Assembly: GCA_002973635.1 (NCBI GenBank)
Contig: CP027224.1
Span: 3,544,501 to 3,608,500, forward strand
DNA from: Lysinibacillus sp. B2A1
GTDB lineage: Bacteria; Bacillota; Bacilli; Bacillales_A; Planococcaceae
Length of the DNA stretch: 64,000 nt
Reading direction: 5' to 3'
Shown here: piece after piece, positions 46,684 through 55,550 of the stretch
Position numbering within the stretch: the stretch's first letter is position 1
Layout of the letters: the number at the start of each line of letters is the position of its first letter
Program-made: the position numbers and the translations under genes
The notes under the pieces: model-generated
What the model saw: only the letters and a program-made list of their open reading frames with translations
Database searches by the model: none
Told to the model about the DNA's origin: nothing

Positions 46684-47304
46684 ATGTTATCGTTTATCGC
46701 AATAGTACTTCTGTTATTTTTAATTCCTGGCCCAGCTGTGATAATAACCATTACACAAACATTGAAAAGTGGTAAAAAGAACGGTGTTTTCACAGCATTA
46801 GGTATTGGATTGGGTGATTTAGTCCATACCTTAGCAGCTGTTTTAGGTCTTTCAGCTATTTTAATGAAATCTGCCACAGCTTTTGAAGTAGTGAAATATA
46901 TTGGTGTAGCTTATCTTGTTTATTTAGGTATTCAAATGCTCCTAACAAAACCTCAAAAAATAGAACAACCAACAGTTGAACAAAGTCCAGCAAGTACTTC
47001 GTTCCGCCAAGGTTTTTTAGCAGAAATATTAAACCCTAAAACAGCACTCTTTTTCTTAGCCTTTTTACCTCAATTTGTGCAGCACAATGGACAATCCGTT
47101 ACGGTGCAACTTTTAATTTTAGGGATCACGTTTGTTTTAATGAGCGCCTTGTATACTATTTTATTAGCTATAGTGACAAGTTTCATTGGTGATAAAATAT
47201 TTACAAAAACAACCAATAACAGTTCACGTTGGATAGAGAAGGCAGTCGGTTTCGTATATATTGGTTTAGGTGTTAAGTTAGCTCTTCAAACTCAAAGTAG
47301 ATAA
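46684..47304 (+). CDS. LysE/RhtB-family exporter
   Basis: 206 aa with about five or six membrane helices. The N-terminus LLLFLIPGPAVIITITQTLKSG and GLGDLVHTLAAVLGLSAIL carry the LysE/RhtB family pattern, and NPKTALFFLAFLPQF is the second conserved stretch. Members export amino acids or related compounds, often homoserine lactones, threonine or lysine in other bacteria. ATG follows a modest AGGATGG site. Substrate unknown. Confidence 0.9.
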   Translation: MLSFIAIVLLLFLIPGPAVIITITQTLKSGKKNGVFTALGIGLGDLVHTLAAVLGLSAILMKSATAFEVVKYIGVAYLVYLGIQMLLTKPQKIEQPTVEQSPASTSFRQGFLAEILNPKTALFFLAFLPQFVQHNGQSVTVQLLILGITFVLMSALYTILLAIVTSFIGDKIFTKTTNNSSRWIEKAVGFVYIGLGVKLALQTQSR

Positions 47305-47516
47305 ATAATCCCTATGGTGGAGGACACTTTTATGGTGTTCTTCCTCGTTTTTATAGAGTCTGCTATTTATTAAAAATATGTGTAAACAAAATATCCGAAC
47401 TGCTCACTCAGTAGGAATTATCATTTATCGCTGCTGATTGTTCGTGATTGCTAAAGGTCTTTTTTATTTCTTCCATTTATTATAATCCCTTTCTCCACCA
47501 GGAAACGTTCCTTCAT

Positions 47517-47560
47517 AAAGACAAATGATGTTTCATATTCAACATCATTTGTCTTTATTT
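47517..47560. terminator. Terminator between convergent exporter and GNAT genes
   Basis: AAAGACAAATGATGTT (47517-47532) and AACATCATTTGTCTTT (47541-47556) form a perfect 16-bp stem, followed by ATTTTT on the plus strand. Confidence 0.85.
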
Positions 47561-47571
47561 TTAACTTTTTT

Positions 47572-48114
47572 TCAAGCCTCAAGTACCAGACCCATTTCAA
47601 TTCTGACTTCTTTATTTTCCATATCTGTATTAGAGTAGCTTAATAAATCACAGCCAATAAGCTGAAATCCGTGGCGTCTATAAAATTGGATAGCAGGATA
47701 ATTGGAGGTTTGCGTTTCCAACACGATTGCCCTGGCACCTAGTTCTTCAGCTCTTGTTTTTACTAATGCAATGAGTTGACTACCAATTCCTTTATGTTGA
47801 TATTGTGGATTTACATGAATATCATTGATTCTTAGAACATTATTCCACTTCTCATGACTACAGCTTACAATTCCCACTTCTTCACCGTATATTTCTGCAA
47901 TATAACATTCAATTTCCTCTATATAATCTGCAAAAATTTCTCCTTCCAAATATTTATGAAATGGGCTGTCAAAATGCTTTAATGTAAAATCCATTATCCA
48001 ACCACTGTCTTGCACTTGATAGGAAACATCGTAGAATTTATCTGAATGATATTGATAAATAATTTTCTTACCATTGGGATAATCTTCTTTATATATTCTT
48101 TTAATATGCAACAT
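47572..48114 (-). CDS. GNAT-family N-acetyltransferase
   Basis: 180 aa, ATG after GAAGGGAG. The acetyl-CoA motif is VNPQYQHKGIGSQLIALVKTRAEELG, followed by VLETQTSNYPAIQFYRRHGFQLIG, a classical GNAT ending. This is the general aminoglycoside/small-molecule type of layout, but the substrate cannot be inferred. Confidence 0.9.
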   Translation of the reverse strand: MLHIKRIYKEDYPNGKKIIYQYHSDKFYDVSYQVQDSGWIMDFTLKHFDSPFHKYLEGEIFADYIEEIECYIAEIYGEEVGIVSCSHEKWNNVLRINDIHVNPQYQHKGIGSQLIALVKTRAEELGARAIVLETQTSNYPAIQFYRRHGFQLIGCDLLSYSNTDMENKEVRIEMGLVLEA

Positions 48115-48244
48115 AATTAATCTCCCTTCTTTTTTTATTTTACAGCATGTAGAAATAGCTAAAAAACTATCTTCATTTACTTGTTCACAGAATTTTTGAA
48201 ATTAATGGTGTTAATTGCTATAAATTTGAAGTATATATCTACTA

Positions 48245-48260
48245 TTGGTTTACAAACCAA
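48245..48260. promoter_or_regulatory. Possible operator upstream of the 274-aa protein gene
   Basis: TTGGTTTACAAACCAA is a palindrome with 7-bp arms, about 30 bases upstream of the start codon and just before the ribosome site. No clear -35/-10 pair is seen next to it. Confidence 0.35.
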
Positions 48261-48290
48261 TACAAATTTAACTAGAGGTGGTTTTTTTCT

Positions 48291-49115
48291 ATGACAAATC
48301 TTGACTTAAAAATGGAAAGTTGGTTAGCACTAAATGATATTTCTCTACATCAAAATTTAGAGCCTGTTGCTATTAAACTCGCAACATCAGATCAAACAGT
48401 TGTCAGTCAAGGAATCTTTGTAGGGAATCAGTTGTCGGAGGCTAGAATTGCTGACAATCAGGTTCAGCAGGCACTTCAAAGCTTTGGACGCTATAGTACT
48501 GCTGTAAAAGAAGCTGCTAAAGTAGCTCCAACAACTGGATTAACAACTATCCTTGACATAGCTAGAATCGTTTCTAATTTCAATCCGGCATTACCAAACG
48601 ATAAAAATAATGTACCTGCCTATGAAAAATATGTTTCAAAAATATTACAAAACCCACTTATCCATTTATTAAATAGCAGTGTAAAATCCTTCAAACGTAC
48701 GACTTCCGATTGGAATGAAGCAATTGACCAAATTGCCAATTTATATAATGGCATTTCGGCAGCTGACAAAGGAAAAATTGTAGAAAGCTTAAAAGCATTA
48801 GCAAAATCCGCCTCCTCTTCTAGCTCTGAAAAACAAACGGAAAAACTATTTACTCAAAGTACGATTAACTGTGAGGAAAATATAGATATTTATATTTACT
48901 CTAGCTCTGTCACAATGGAGGAGCACAACGGTAAGCACAATGTAAAGCAGGTTGAATTTGAAATACAAGAAACACAATTAAGATTTACAAAAGAATTGTG
49001 GAGTTTATACTCTGATGCTGTGTTAGCTAAACATCTAGCTCTAATGGATGATTGGCTAAATGGCATTGATACAAAAGCAGACAATCGTTTATCCACTCTT
49101 ACATGCTTAGTTTAA
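48291..49115 (+). CDS. Unrecognised 274-aa helical protein
   Basis: ATG at 48291 after AGAGGTGG. There is no signal peptide or clear membrane helix. The first 180 residues look helical with Ala/Leu/Ser-rich segments (for example SFGRYSTAVKEAAKVAP), then a serine run (SASSSSSEK), then a strand-rich stretch (ENIDIYIYSSSVTMEE) and a final helical segment. I recognise no family. The layout of helical N-terminus and mixed C-terminus could suit a secreted or structural protein, but that is speculation. It stands alone on the plus strand. Confidence 0.7.
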   Translation: MTNLDLKMESWLALNDISLHQNLEPVAIKLATSDQTVVSQGIFVGNQLSEARIADNQVQQALQSFGRYSTAVKEAAKVAPTTGLTTILDIARIVSNFNPALPNDKNNVPAYEKYVSKILQNPLIHLLNSSVKSFKRTTSDWNEAIDQIANLYNGISAADKGKIVESLKALAKSASSSSSEKQTEKLFTQSTINCEENIDIYIYSSSVTMEEHNGKHNVKQVEFEIQETQLRFTKELWSLYSDAVLAKHLALMDDWLNGIDTKADNRLSTLTCLV

Positions 49116-49476
49116 CTTCGTGATAGAGATACTGCTTTAGTTTGATTGATATGGAAATACATCTAAAGATATTATTCAATAAGTCCTTTTATATCTTATC
49201 TTTTGCATTGTAATACAGGCAAAGCCGTAAGAAGCAATAATCGCTGCGCGTGGTTTGTTGTGACTTACGGCTTGTGCTGATTTAGCAGGAACTTCTGCGG
49301 AGAATATACATATTAAAAAAAAACAAACTTGCAGTACTTGAATGTTACTATTTTAACTTTAAGGTATTACGACTTTAATCAGACTTAATCTTTCTCAGTT
49401 TGAAGATAATAAATTATTCAAAACAGCAAGCAATTCACAGTTTGATCTCAAACTACAAGCCTTTCTGTTACGTTAC
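49116..49476. other. Intergenic region with a long-stem hairpin
   Basis: No gene is visible. AAGCCGTAAG (49222-49231) and CTTACGGCTT (49264-49273) form a perfect 10-bp stem around a 32-base GC-richer loop. There is no T run, so it is probably not a simple terminator. Confidence 0.45.
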
Positions 49477-50085
49477 TTATAGATTATCAAGTTTCACTCC
49501 ATATTTATTAAAGATTGCACTGTATTTGTTTTCGAAAATGGACCATCTTTTTTCTGTTCCGTACTTTTCCTGTAAAGCCTTTAAAAAATGTTTAGCTGAC
49601 ACTACATCATTGGCTTGTAACAATAAATGTAAACTCTCTTCGCTAAGATGTAAAAATGGACCTGAAATATAATACTTTACAATGGATTTGGCGCTAGTCA
49701 TCGTATTATAGAACTGAATAACCTCTTCTAAACCATTTTGCAGCGTCTCTCTTACATCATCCATATTTGTAGTAGAAGTGATTGAAAATCGTGCAGGAAC
49801 AGACTTCGTAATTTCCCCCATTCTTGCTCTGAAGTGACATTCTGCCTCTTTGGGTGCTGTCAAAATCTCTCTCGATTGTATCTGGGCTAACTCAGCAGCA
49901 TAAATCCCACAGTTCACATAAAACATTACATTATTCGCTGAATTACCAGATGATTTTTGAAAATTGAACATATATATGAGGCTGTCTGTTATTTTATAGA
50001 AATTCAAACTCTTCTTTGAAAAGCCATGTTTGGAAAGAAACGGTCTTATGTCCTGCTTTATCATCTCATTAAAGAGCTGTTGCAA
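49477..50085 (-). CDS. DUF4304-like protein
   Basis: 202 aa from the TTG at 50085, seven bases after GGGGGAG. The frame continues upstream into the IS66 element, but that part is not native. The N-terminus (FNEMIKQDIRPFLSKHGFSKKSLNFYKI) is typical of the DUF4304 family of unknown function. No signal or membrane segment is seen. The IS66 insertion at 50148 lies only about 60 bases upstream of the start, so it has probably displaced the native promoter. Confidence 0.78.
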   Translation of the reverse strand: MQQLFNEMIKQDIRPFLSKHGFSKKSLNFYKITDSLIYMFNFQKSSGNSANNVMFYVNCGIYAAELAQIQSREILTAPKEAECHFRARMGEITKSVPARFSITSTTNMDDVRETLQNGLEEVIQFYNTMTSAKSIVKYYISGPFLHLSEESLHLLLQANDVVSAKHFLKALQEKYGTEKRWSIFENKYSAIFNKYGVKLDNL

Positions 50086-50200
50086 TATAATCTCCCCCTT
50101 AAAAATTGCTCCAAATACGTAATTGTTCTTAACATTCAAGATCATTCGTAAGCCCGAAATACAAAAATAAGCGCACCTTCTCGGTACGCACGGCGAATGA

Positions 50201-50231
50201 CCAGCTATCTGAGTTTTTTTCAGATAGCTGG
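50201..50231 (-). terminator. Terminator inside the IS66 end
   Basis: CCAGCTATCTGA (50201-50212) and TCAGATAGCTGG (50220-50231) form a perfect 12-bp stem directly at the stop of the transposase gene. Confidence 0.75.
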
Positions 50232-51827
50232 CTATTTTGAACATGTGGCTTGGATATTTTTTGACCAAGGCATGTAATCTTGTAAGATCTCTGGCTGTTG
50301 TTGAATCGGTAAATTTGGTAGCTCCGTTAATAGCTTCACAAGGTACTGATAAAAATCAATGCCGTTTGTTTTGGCTGTTTCTGCTAAACTCAAACAGATG
50401 GCATTTGCTTTAGCACCAGCTTCACTAACAGAAAATAGCCAGTTCTTGCGACCAATCACATTTGGGCGAATCGCATTTTCAGCTGGATTATTATCCATCT
50501 CAATTCGACCATCGAACAGAAAAGCTTTTAATCCATGTATTCGATTTAATGTGTATTCGGCAGCTTTAGCTAAGGCATTTTTTCCGAAGAAAGGCGATTC
50601 ATCCACCCATTTTAAGAATTTCTCTACAATCGGCTTTGAATATTTTTGCCGTGATTTTCGGCGTTTACCTGGTGGAAGATGCTTAAATTGACGTTCTAGG
50701 CGATACAGTTGGTCACAGAAATCCACGCCAATTTGCCCGTTTTTGCTATCGGCTTTTAGCCAATATCGTCGCACATGCGCCCAACAGTTAGCGAACGTGA
50801 CATCAGGAAGATTGCCGTATGCCGAGTAGCCATCACAAATCACCGTTCCTTTAAAGCCTTTTGTAAATTCTATTAGTATAGAACGACTTCTCGATAATGC
50901 ACTATGAAAAAGAACGATAATCGGTCCTTGGCTTGGCACGCTACGGAACACCCAATTGTAGGCATTCGATTGACCGGATTTTCCGTCTGACCGATTGATA
51001 ATTTGCGCATACGTTTCGTCCACATGCAGTACTGATTTCATCGTTAACATCTGTTTCATCTGTTCATAAATCGGTAAAAGCCAATCTTCTGCAGCACGAA
51101 TAACCCAGTTTGATAGATTCTTATCATTCGTATGTAGGCCATATCGTTCCCACTCCTTTACCTGACGGTAAAGAGGTAAATACTGAATAAACTTATCGTA
51201 AATAAGCTTTGCTAAAACAGTTGGTCCTGCAATGCTTCGCTGAATAGTAGCTTGTGGGGCTTTTCCACGTTTCATTTGTGCTTTTTTTGCGGCATCCATT
51301 TTACAGTGCTTGCACTCGTAGGCATGTTCAATATGCTGGATGCGCATCATTTTTGCCGGAATGAATTTTGCTTCTTCACGCGCAATCGTTGTACCAGCTT
51401 CAGTCATTTGACCAAGGCAACAGTCACATTGTGTGTTGGTGGGATGATGGTGAATTTCTTCTACTTCAATCCCGTCACGAAAAGAATCATTCCGTTTCTT
51501 CTTATGTAGTTTACGGACAACGGTGTACGTAATCGTCGCCGTGCTTTGTTCTTCTGTGTGCTCAGAATCACTAAAAGACTGATCATCATCAAATAATGAT
51601 CCTTGTCCATCTGGTGCAGTGTATTTTGATTTCTCGGTTTTTGATCCGTATAAAAGTTTTGTTAAATAGCGTACTTGTTCAGTTAGCGCTTCAATCTGTT
51701 TAGATAAATCTTTGTTTTGTTGCTTCATATAATCAAGCTGTTCTTCAAGAAGTTTAATTAATTTCTCGTTGTTAAAAGAAGCGTTCACCAAAACATTCAC
51801 CACTTTCCGTTCGCATAAGATTCTCAT
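50232..51827 (-). CDS. tnpC: IS66 transposase TnpC
   Basis: 531 aa. An N-terminal leucine-zipper-like coiled coil (about 20-60) precedes a zinc-finger-like Cys cluster (CDCC, CKHC, about 135-180) and the DDE catalytic core: HVDETYAQI, then CDGYSAYGNLPD, and DNNPAENAIRP near the end. The first ATG lacks a good ribosome site; GTG or TTG codons 9-14 residues in could be the real start. Confidence 0.93.
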   Translation of the reverse strand: MRILCERKVVNVLVNASFNNEKLIKLLEEQLDYMKQQNKDLSKQIEALTEQVRYLTKLLYGSKTEKSKYTAPDGQGSLFDDDQSFSDSEHTEEQSTATITYTVVRKLHKKKRNDSFRDGIEVEEIHHHPTNTQCDCCLGQMTEAGTTIAREEAKFIPAKMMRIQHIEHAYECKHCKMDAAKKAQMKRGKAPQATIQRSIAGPTVLAKLIYDKFIQYLPLYRQVKEWERYGLHTNDKNLSNWVIRAAEDWLLPIYEQMKQMLTMKSVLHVDETYAQIINRSDGKSGQSNAYNWVFRSVPSQGPIIVLFHSALSRSRSILIEFTKGFKGTVICDGYSAYGNLPDVTFANCWAHVRRYWLKADSKNGQIGVDFCDQLYRLERQFKHLPPGKRRKSRQKYSKPIVEKFLKWVDESPFFGKNALAKAAEYTLNRIHGLKAFLFDGRIEMDNNPAENAIRPNVIGRKNWLFSVSEAGAKANAICLSLAETAKTNGIDFYQYLVKLLTELPNLPIQQQPEILQDYMPWSKNIQATCSK

Positions 51828-51851
51828 ATTATACCATTTAAGAAAGTGAAT

Positions 51852-52205
51852 TTAGAATACACCTTTTGGTGTTTTTTGAATTGCCTTTGGCTGCTGTAGC
51901 GATAAACCTTCTAGAAGCCAGCGAAGCTCTTGTTGCGAAAGGTTCCGTACTTCATTTTCATCTTTCGGCCATTGGAGTTGTCCGCCATCTAAGCGTTTAT
52001 AGAGTAAAGCGAATCCATCCCCATCAAAATACAAACATTTGTATCGATCTTTACTCAGGCCGCAAAACAGGAAAATCGAATCGCCATAAGGATCCAGTTC
52101 GAAAGAATCTTGAATCAGTGTAGCTAAGCCATCAATGCCTTTACGCATATCCGTCTTTCCACAAACGATGTAGATATTTTTCACGTTAGTAAAATCGTGT
52201 TTCAC
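51852..52205 (-). CDS. tnpB: IS66 accessory protein TnpB
   Basis: 117 aa, the usual size, with the family's IYIVCGKTDMRKGIDGLATL and FLFCGLSKDRYKCLYFDGDG motifs. It overlaps tnpA by 4 bases (ATGA). TnpB of IS66 is required for transposition but its biochemistry is unclear (established background). Confidence 0.95.
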   Translation of the reverse strand: MKHDFTNVKNIYIVCGKTDMRKGIDGLATLIQDSFELDPYGDSIFLFCGLSKDRYKCLYFDGDGFALLYKRLDGGQLQWPKDENEVRNLSQQELRWLLEGLSLQQPKAIQKTPKGVF

Positions 52206-52396
52206 AGTAGTTTCAACTCCCTCATCACACTTTGGATAATGTGCTCATCTACGCCATTACAGAAAGAAATTTCTACCTTTGCTGTTTTAATCGTACATGT
52301 ATTAATGTGTGAGTCTTGTGTTGAGTTGGCTACAGGGAATTTATTAAGTTCGGGATATAATGTGACGGGGATAATCGTTAATTTTTGCTGTGGCAA
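52202..52396 (-). CDS. tnpA: IS66 accessory protein TnpA, short form
   Basis: 64 aa, TTG start after AAAGGAGGTG. It is shorter than the common 100-130-residue TnpA, but it occupies the correct position and carries an IKTAKVEISFCNGVDEHII segment typical of the C-terminal part of that family. Confidence 0.75.
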   Translation of the reverse strand: MPQQKLTIIPVTLYPELNKFPVANSTQDSHINTCTIKTAKVEISFCNGVDEHIIQSVMRELKLL

Positions 52397-52550
52397 TGAA
52401 AGGCACCTCCTTTAATTGATACCTTTATAGTACCGAGAGGTGCTACGTGATTATATGCGTTATTTGAATACGGGCTTACGATCATTCCTCTACTTCCGGT
52501 TTTTATGGTAAGAGTTCTATCAATCCTAAATACAATTATGGAACAGCCGA

Positions 52551-52578
52551 AAAAGGATACTCTAAAAAGTATCCCTTA
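52551..52578 (-). terminator. Terminator of the alpha/beta hydrolase gene
   Basis: GGATACT (52555-52561) and AGTATCC (52568-52574) pair; on the minus strand TTTTT follows. Confidence 0.7.
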
Positions 52579-52585
52579 ATAATAG

Positions 52586-53461
52586 TTAATAATATTTATC
52601 AAAAAAATTCTGTATGGTATGGTTAATTGTTTGTAATTGATTCTCAGATGGAAAGTGCCCCATATTAAATGAATGGAAAGCTGTTAAATTCTGAATGATT
52701 TGTTCGGCACTTTTTTTCACCTTATTTTCTGGAAAAAAGATGTCCTGTTGACCAGCAATGATTAAGGTAGGTGCAGTGAAATGCTCTAATTCGTTTCTAG
52801 TTGTTAATTTAGGCATCCCTTGCTCTAATTTGACACACCGAAAAATATCTCCAATAATTTGCTGATCACTCTCTTTCATATTACCTGCAGACATACAATC
52901 CGTTATTTGTTTAAGATACTTGATGGACGCCGTTTTTTTAAATTGCAGTAATGGCATAAAAATCTTTTGCAGCATTTCGATTTTGGAGCCTAGCTTAATT
53001 CCTGCTGGTGAAACAAGAACAGCACAGTCAATCCTATCAGGCATATAGGTCGCTAACCTTAAAATGATACCAGCTCCATAGGAAGGACCTAAAACAGCAC
53101 ATTTCTGAATTTGGAAATAATCCATTAATTGGGCTATCCATTGGGCAAAGCTTTGATCTTTTGCAGAAATTCTAGTTTGTGTACTATAACCAGGGTGTCC
53201 AATTGTATCAGGCGCATATATTCTATATTTTTTTACGAATGGCTTAAACCAAGATAAAGTCATAGGATTTATGCAATTACCACCTTGAAAAATAAACAAG
53301 GGCTTACCGTTTTCTGGTCCTGCCATTAATACATGGGTTTTTCCAAAGGTTGTTTCCACCATGATACGTTCTATTGCAAAATCAAAAGACTTTAAATATT
53401 GCTCATAATGCTTTAAAATAATCAATCTACCTTTATCACTTGTATAAATTGTATGTTTCAT
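52586..53461 (-). CDS. Alpha/beta-hydrolase-fold protein
   Basis: 291 aa, ATG after GAGAGGTG. The nucleophile elbow is GPSYGAG (Ser at about 126), the acid is in GQQDIFFP, and the base is in NMGHFPSE near the C-terminus. The oxyanion region FIFQGGNCINPMTLSWFKPF and YAPDTIGHPGYS fit this fold. It is soluble. Substrate unknown. Confidence 0.9.
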   Translation of the reverse strand: MKHTIYTSDKGRLIILKHYEQYLKSFDFAIERIMVETTFGKTHVLMAGPENGKPLFIFQGGNCINPMTLSWFKPFVKKYRIYAPDTIGHPGYSTQTRISAKDQSFAQWIAQLMDYFQIQKCAVLGPSYGAGIILRLATYMPDRIDCAVLVSPAGIKLGSKIEMLQKIFMPLLQFKKTASIKYLKQITDCMSAGNMKESDQQIIGDIFRCVKLEQGMPKLTTRNELEHFTAPTLIIAGQQDIFFPENKVKKSAEQIIQNLTAFHSFNMGHFPSENQLQTINHTIQNFFDKYY

Positions 53462-53586
53462 TTAGACACCTCTCCCCGTTTCAATCTTACAGGATTTAGC
53501 ATCAGTATTATATATAGAAATTTATGAATACGATTATTTATTCATAAATAGAATACATGATTGAAAGGGATTAGCATCTAATTTCT

Positions 53587-53769
53587 TTAGAACGTATAAT
53601 GCTCACCATCTTCGGGAACAAACACATGATTAGTGATTTCCTTTTCATTTAAAAAGCTACGTAATTCTTCTCTAGATAATGTCCAATGATTTATAGTTTC
53701 CATATGGCTTACAACAATCTTAGCATTTGGTGCAGCACGATAAACTTCATAAATATCATCCTTTCCCAT
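53587..53769 (-). pseudogene. C-terminal fragment of an MBL-fold metallohydrolase
   Basis: 60 residues (DIYEVYRAAPNAKIVVSHME, then NHWTLSREELRSFLNEKEI) that match the last segment of small metallo-beta-lactamase-fold proteins. The metal-binding HxHxDH part is absent, and a different gene lies directly upstream. The ATG has no ribosome site. It is most likely a truncated remnant. Confidence 0.65.
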
Positions 53770-53788
53770 TTAAGAGAACCCCAGGAAA

Positions 53789-53971
53789 TCAGATTTCGCT
53801 AAAAAACAAGAAGAATATGCAGGCTATTAAAGAAAAGATTCCAGTCCCTAAAGCAATAGTTCCATTAACAACGGTATATTTATTTTTCTTTCTCAGTTTA
53901 AACATTAAAAGTAGTCCCGTGGTCGTTGAAATAAGGAAAATTATAAAAAAACCGATAGGCACAATATACAT
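53789..53971 (-). CDS. Small two-helix membrane protein
   Basis: 60 aa. ATG follows GGAGG by 6 bases. Two hydrophobic segments (FFIIFLISTTTGLLLMF and GTIALGTGIFSLIACIFFLFF) flank a basic loop (KLRKKNKYTV). No family recognised. Confidence 0.65.
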   Translation of the reverse strand: MYIVPIGFFIIFLISTTTGLLLMFKLRKKNKYTVVNGTIALGTGIFSLIACIFFLFFSEI

Positions 53972-54012
53972 CTAATTCCTCCATTTTTAGGCTTTTTGTT
54001 CAAATAAACTGC

Positions 54013-54075
54013 TCCGTTCGTTTAAGTGTAATCCTTCACAGTACCAATACAATTAAATATAAATATTTATTTACA
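54013..54075 (-). repeat. Direct repeat R1 (about 60 bp)
   Basis: Almost identical to 54911-54971; shared core includes AATCCTTCACAGTACCAAT, then CAATTAAATATAAATATTTA. Both lie just upstream of small minus-strand genes. Confidence 0.8.
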
Positions 54076-54208
54076 CTAGCATCGCATTAAAATAATGCCT
54101 CATTCAAATTAATCATAATTTTCTGTAATTACATGTAAGCACAAAAAAGTCCTTTATAATGGTTTGGTGGTAGTAACCTATCCAAATCCAATAAAAAGGA
54201 CCAATCTC

Positions 54209-54346
54209 ATGGATAAGATTACACGAAAAACATCATTTGAACAATGGTTTTCACCGATTTCAACAGAAAAAATACAAGAATACGTGGAAAGCCACCAATT
54301 AATCTACTATACAAAGAAGCTATACATGTGTTTTTTTACTTGTTAA
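54209..54346 (+). pseudogene. N-terminal fragment of an IS4-like transposase
   Basis: ATG at 54209 begins MDKITRKTSFEQWFSPISTE, then IQEYVESHQLIYYTKKLYM, a start I recall from IS4-family transposases of Bacillaceae. The frame then turns into non-matching sequence and stops. No more of the element is recognisable; about 80 bases before it and 90 after may be its worn ends. Confidence 0.6.
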
Positions 54347-54451
54347 ACTAAAGCACCCGTTAGCCATCCATGAAGCCCCAAAATAAGCACTTCACCACAG
54401 AAAATGAAAGATGATTAAGTTCTTTCATGGGAGTTGAATAGGGATATTTTT

Positions 54452-54838
54452 TTAGATTGTTTCCAAAATCTCTTTTGCAATTTCATCAAGTTCTTCTGCG
54501 AGTTCATTATCTGTAGGTGTTTCAGCCACTCTTGTTAAATACTCTCTAAACTGAACTCTTGACTCTACTGGTAATTTGATAATCAAAAAATGTAGAATAA
54601 ACCACTTCCAGTTATCATCATCTGAAGATAAAACATATTGCACATGTGGGGCAATTTCTTCTGGAAAAGTTAAAAGTAATTCTAATACCCTTGGTGCCAC
54701 TGGCCAATTCATATCTTGAATCCATTTGAGAAGGTTAGGCAGTAAAGGCAATATTTTATCTCTATCCATTTTTTTAATCATTTCTATTCTATCATGATCA
54801 TGTTTATGTCTTGGCAAAAGATCTTCAAAGTTTTCCAT
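54452..54838 (-). CDS. DUF5071-like protein
   Basis: 128 aa, rich in helices and acidic (LLPRHKHDHDRIEMIKK, then PLLPNLLKWIQDMNWPVAPR). It matches my memory of the DUF5071 family of HEAT-like, single-domain cytoplasmic proteins of unknown function. ATG follows AAGGGAGAG. It has the size and acidic character of many immunity proteins, but no toxin gene is nearby. Confidence 0.8.
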   Translation of the reverse strand: MENFEDLLPRHKHDHDRIEMIKKMDRDKILPLLPNLLKWIQDMNWPVAPRVLELLLTFPEEIAPHVQYVLSSDDDNWKWFILHFLIIKLPVESRVQFREYLTRVAETPTDNELAEELDEIAKEILETI

Positions 54839-54910
54839 TTGCGTCTCTCCCTTAGATTTTTATACATGGCAATCTATTTATTCTATCAGTCTTTATTAAA
54901 CTAATCTGGC

Positions 54911-54971
54911 CCGTTATTTAAGTTTAATCCTTCACAGTACCAATTCAATTAAATATAAATATTTATTTACA
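54911..54971 (-). repeat. Direct repeat R2 (about 60 bp)
   Basis: Second copy of the R1 sequence, same orientation, about 0.9 kb away. It abuts the hairpin repeat at 54984-55046. Confidence 0.8.
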
Positions 54972-54983
54972 ATATTCAACAAT

Positions 54984-55046
54984 CTGGCCCTTTCCATGAA
55001 TAAAGACGCTTTCCCTATTAAGGAAAAGCGCCCGTTTGTGGAAAGG
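54984..55046 (-). repeat. Short hairpin repeat, copy A
   Basis: CTGGCCCTTTCCA ... AGACGC ... GCGCCCGTT ... TGGAAAGG: the outer arms CCTTTCCA/TGGAAAGG and inner arms GCTTTCC/GGAAAAGC form a nested hairpin. A similar element is at 55551-55611. Confidence 0.7.
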
Positions 55047-55485
55047 TTAATGAAATCTAAACCAAGCAAACCATTGCCCTTGTTTGTTTTTGGTCACAAA
55101 AATTTGTCTGTGTGATGCATCATATGCAAGTAAATACTGTGGAAACAGTACCTCCACAAACCAAGAATTGTTAGCTATTTCCTCCCCACAATAATATTTC
55201 GCTATTGCATAATAAGCCTCCGGATGTGGTGCTTTTGAAAGATGTGCTATAGTTTCTATTTTCCAACCATTTATAATTATCTTCTTTATAAACCTCAGGA
55301 ATAATTGTATTCAATGCATTTATAAGACCTTTATCTGAACTGACATGTCCCAAATTTTACGAGTTCGGACATTTACCATTGTTAATTAAAAAGGGTACTT
55401 CCTGATCTGTTTCAGCAAATGATATTTGAGCGTGTATCAATATTCCTAAAAAACACATGTAAATAATAACTCTTAAATAATTCAT
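55047..55485 (-). pseudogene. Secreted orphan protein gene, frameshifted
   Basis: ATG at 55485 after AAGGGTG starts a signal-peptide-like sequence (MNYLRVIIYMCFLGILIHAQ, then ISFAETDQEVP) that soon stops. After at least one frame change, a plausible C-terminal half appears (GWKIETIAHLSKAPHPEAYY onward, ending QGQWFAWFRFH with stop at 55047-55049). Together they look like one small exported protein with two or more lesions. Family not recognised. Confidence 0.5.
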
Positions 55486-55550
55486 GATTCATCACCCTTC
55501 GAATAGTTATTATTCATAAAGAAGGGGTTTTTATGCTAACCTTTATAACA

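Larger units (their letters stand above)
50148..52479 (-). mobile_element. IS66-family insertion sequence, complete, with 8-bp target duplication
   Basis: The element is 2332 bp. Its ends are inverted and begin GTAAGCCCG on each side (50148-50156 and 52479-52471), the IS66-type terminus. Direct copies of GATCATTC flank it exactly (50140-50147 and 52480-52487). It carries the three genes typical of the family: tnpA, tnpB and tnpC. All three frames are intact, so it may still be active. It sits in the leader of the DUF4304-like gene. Confidence 0.95.
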
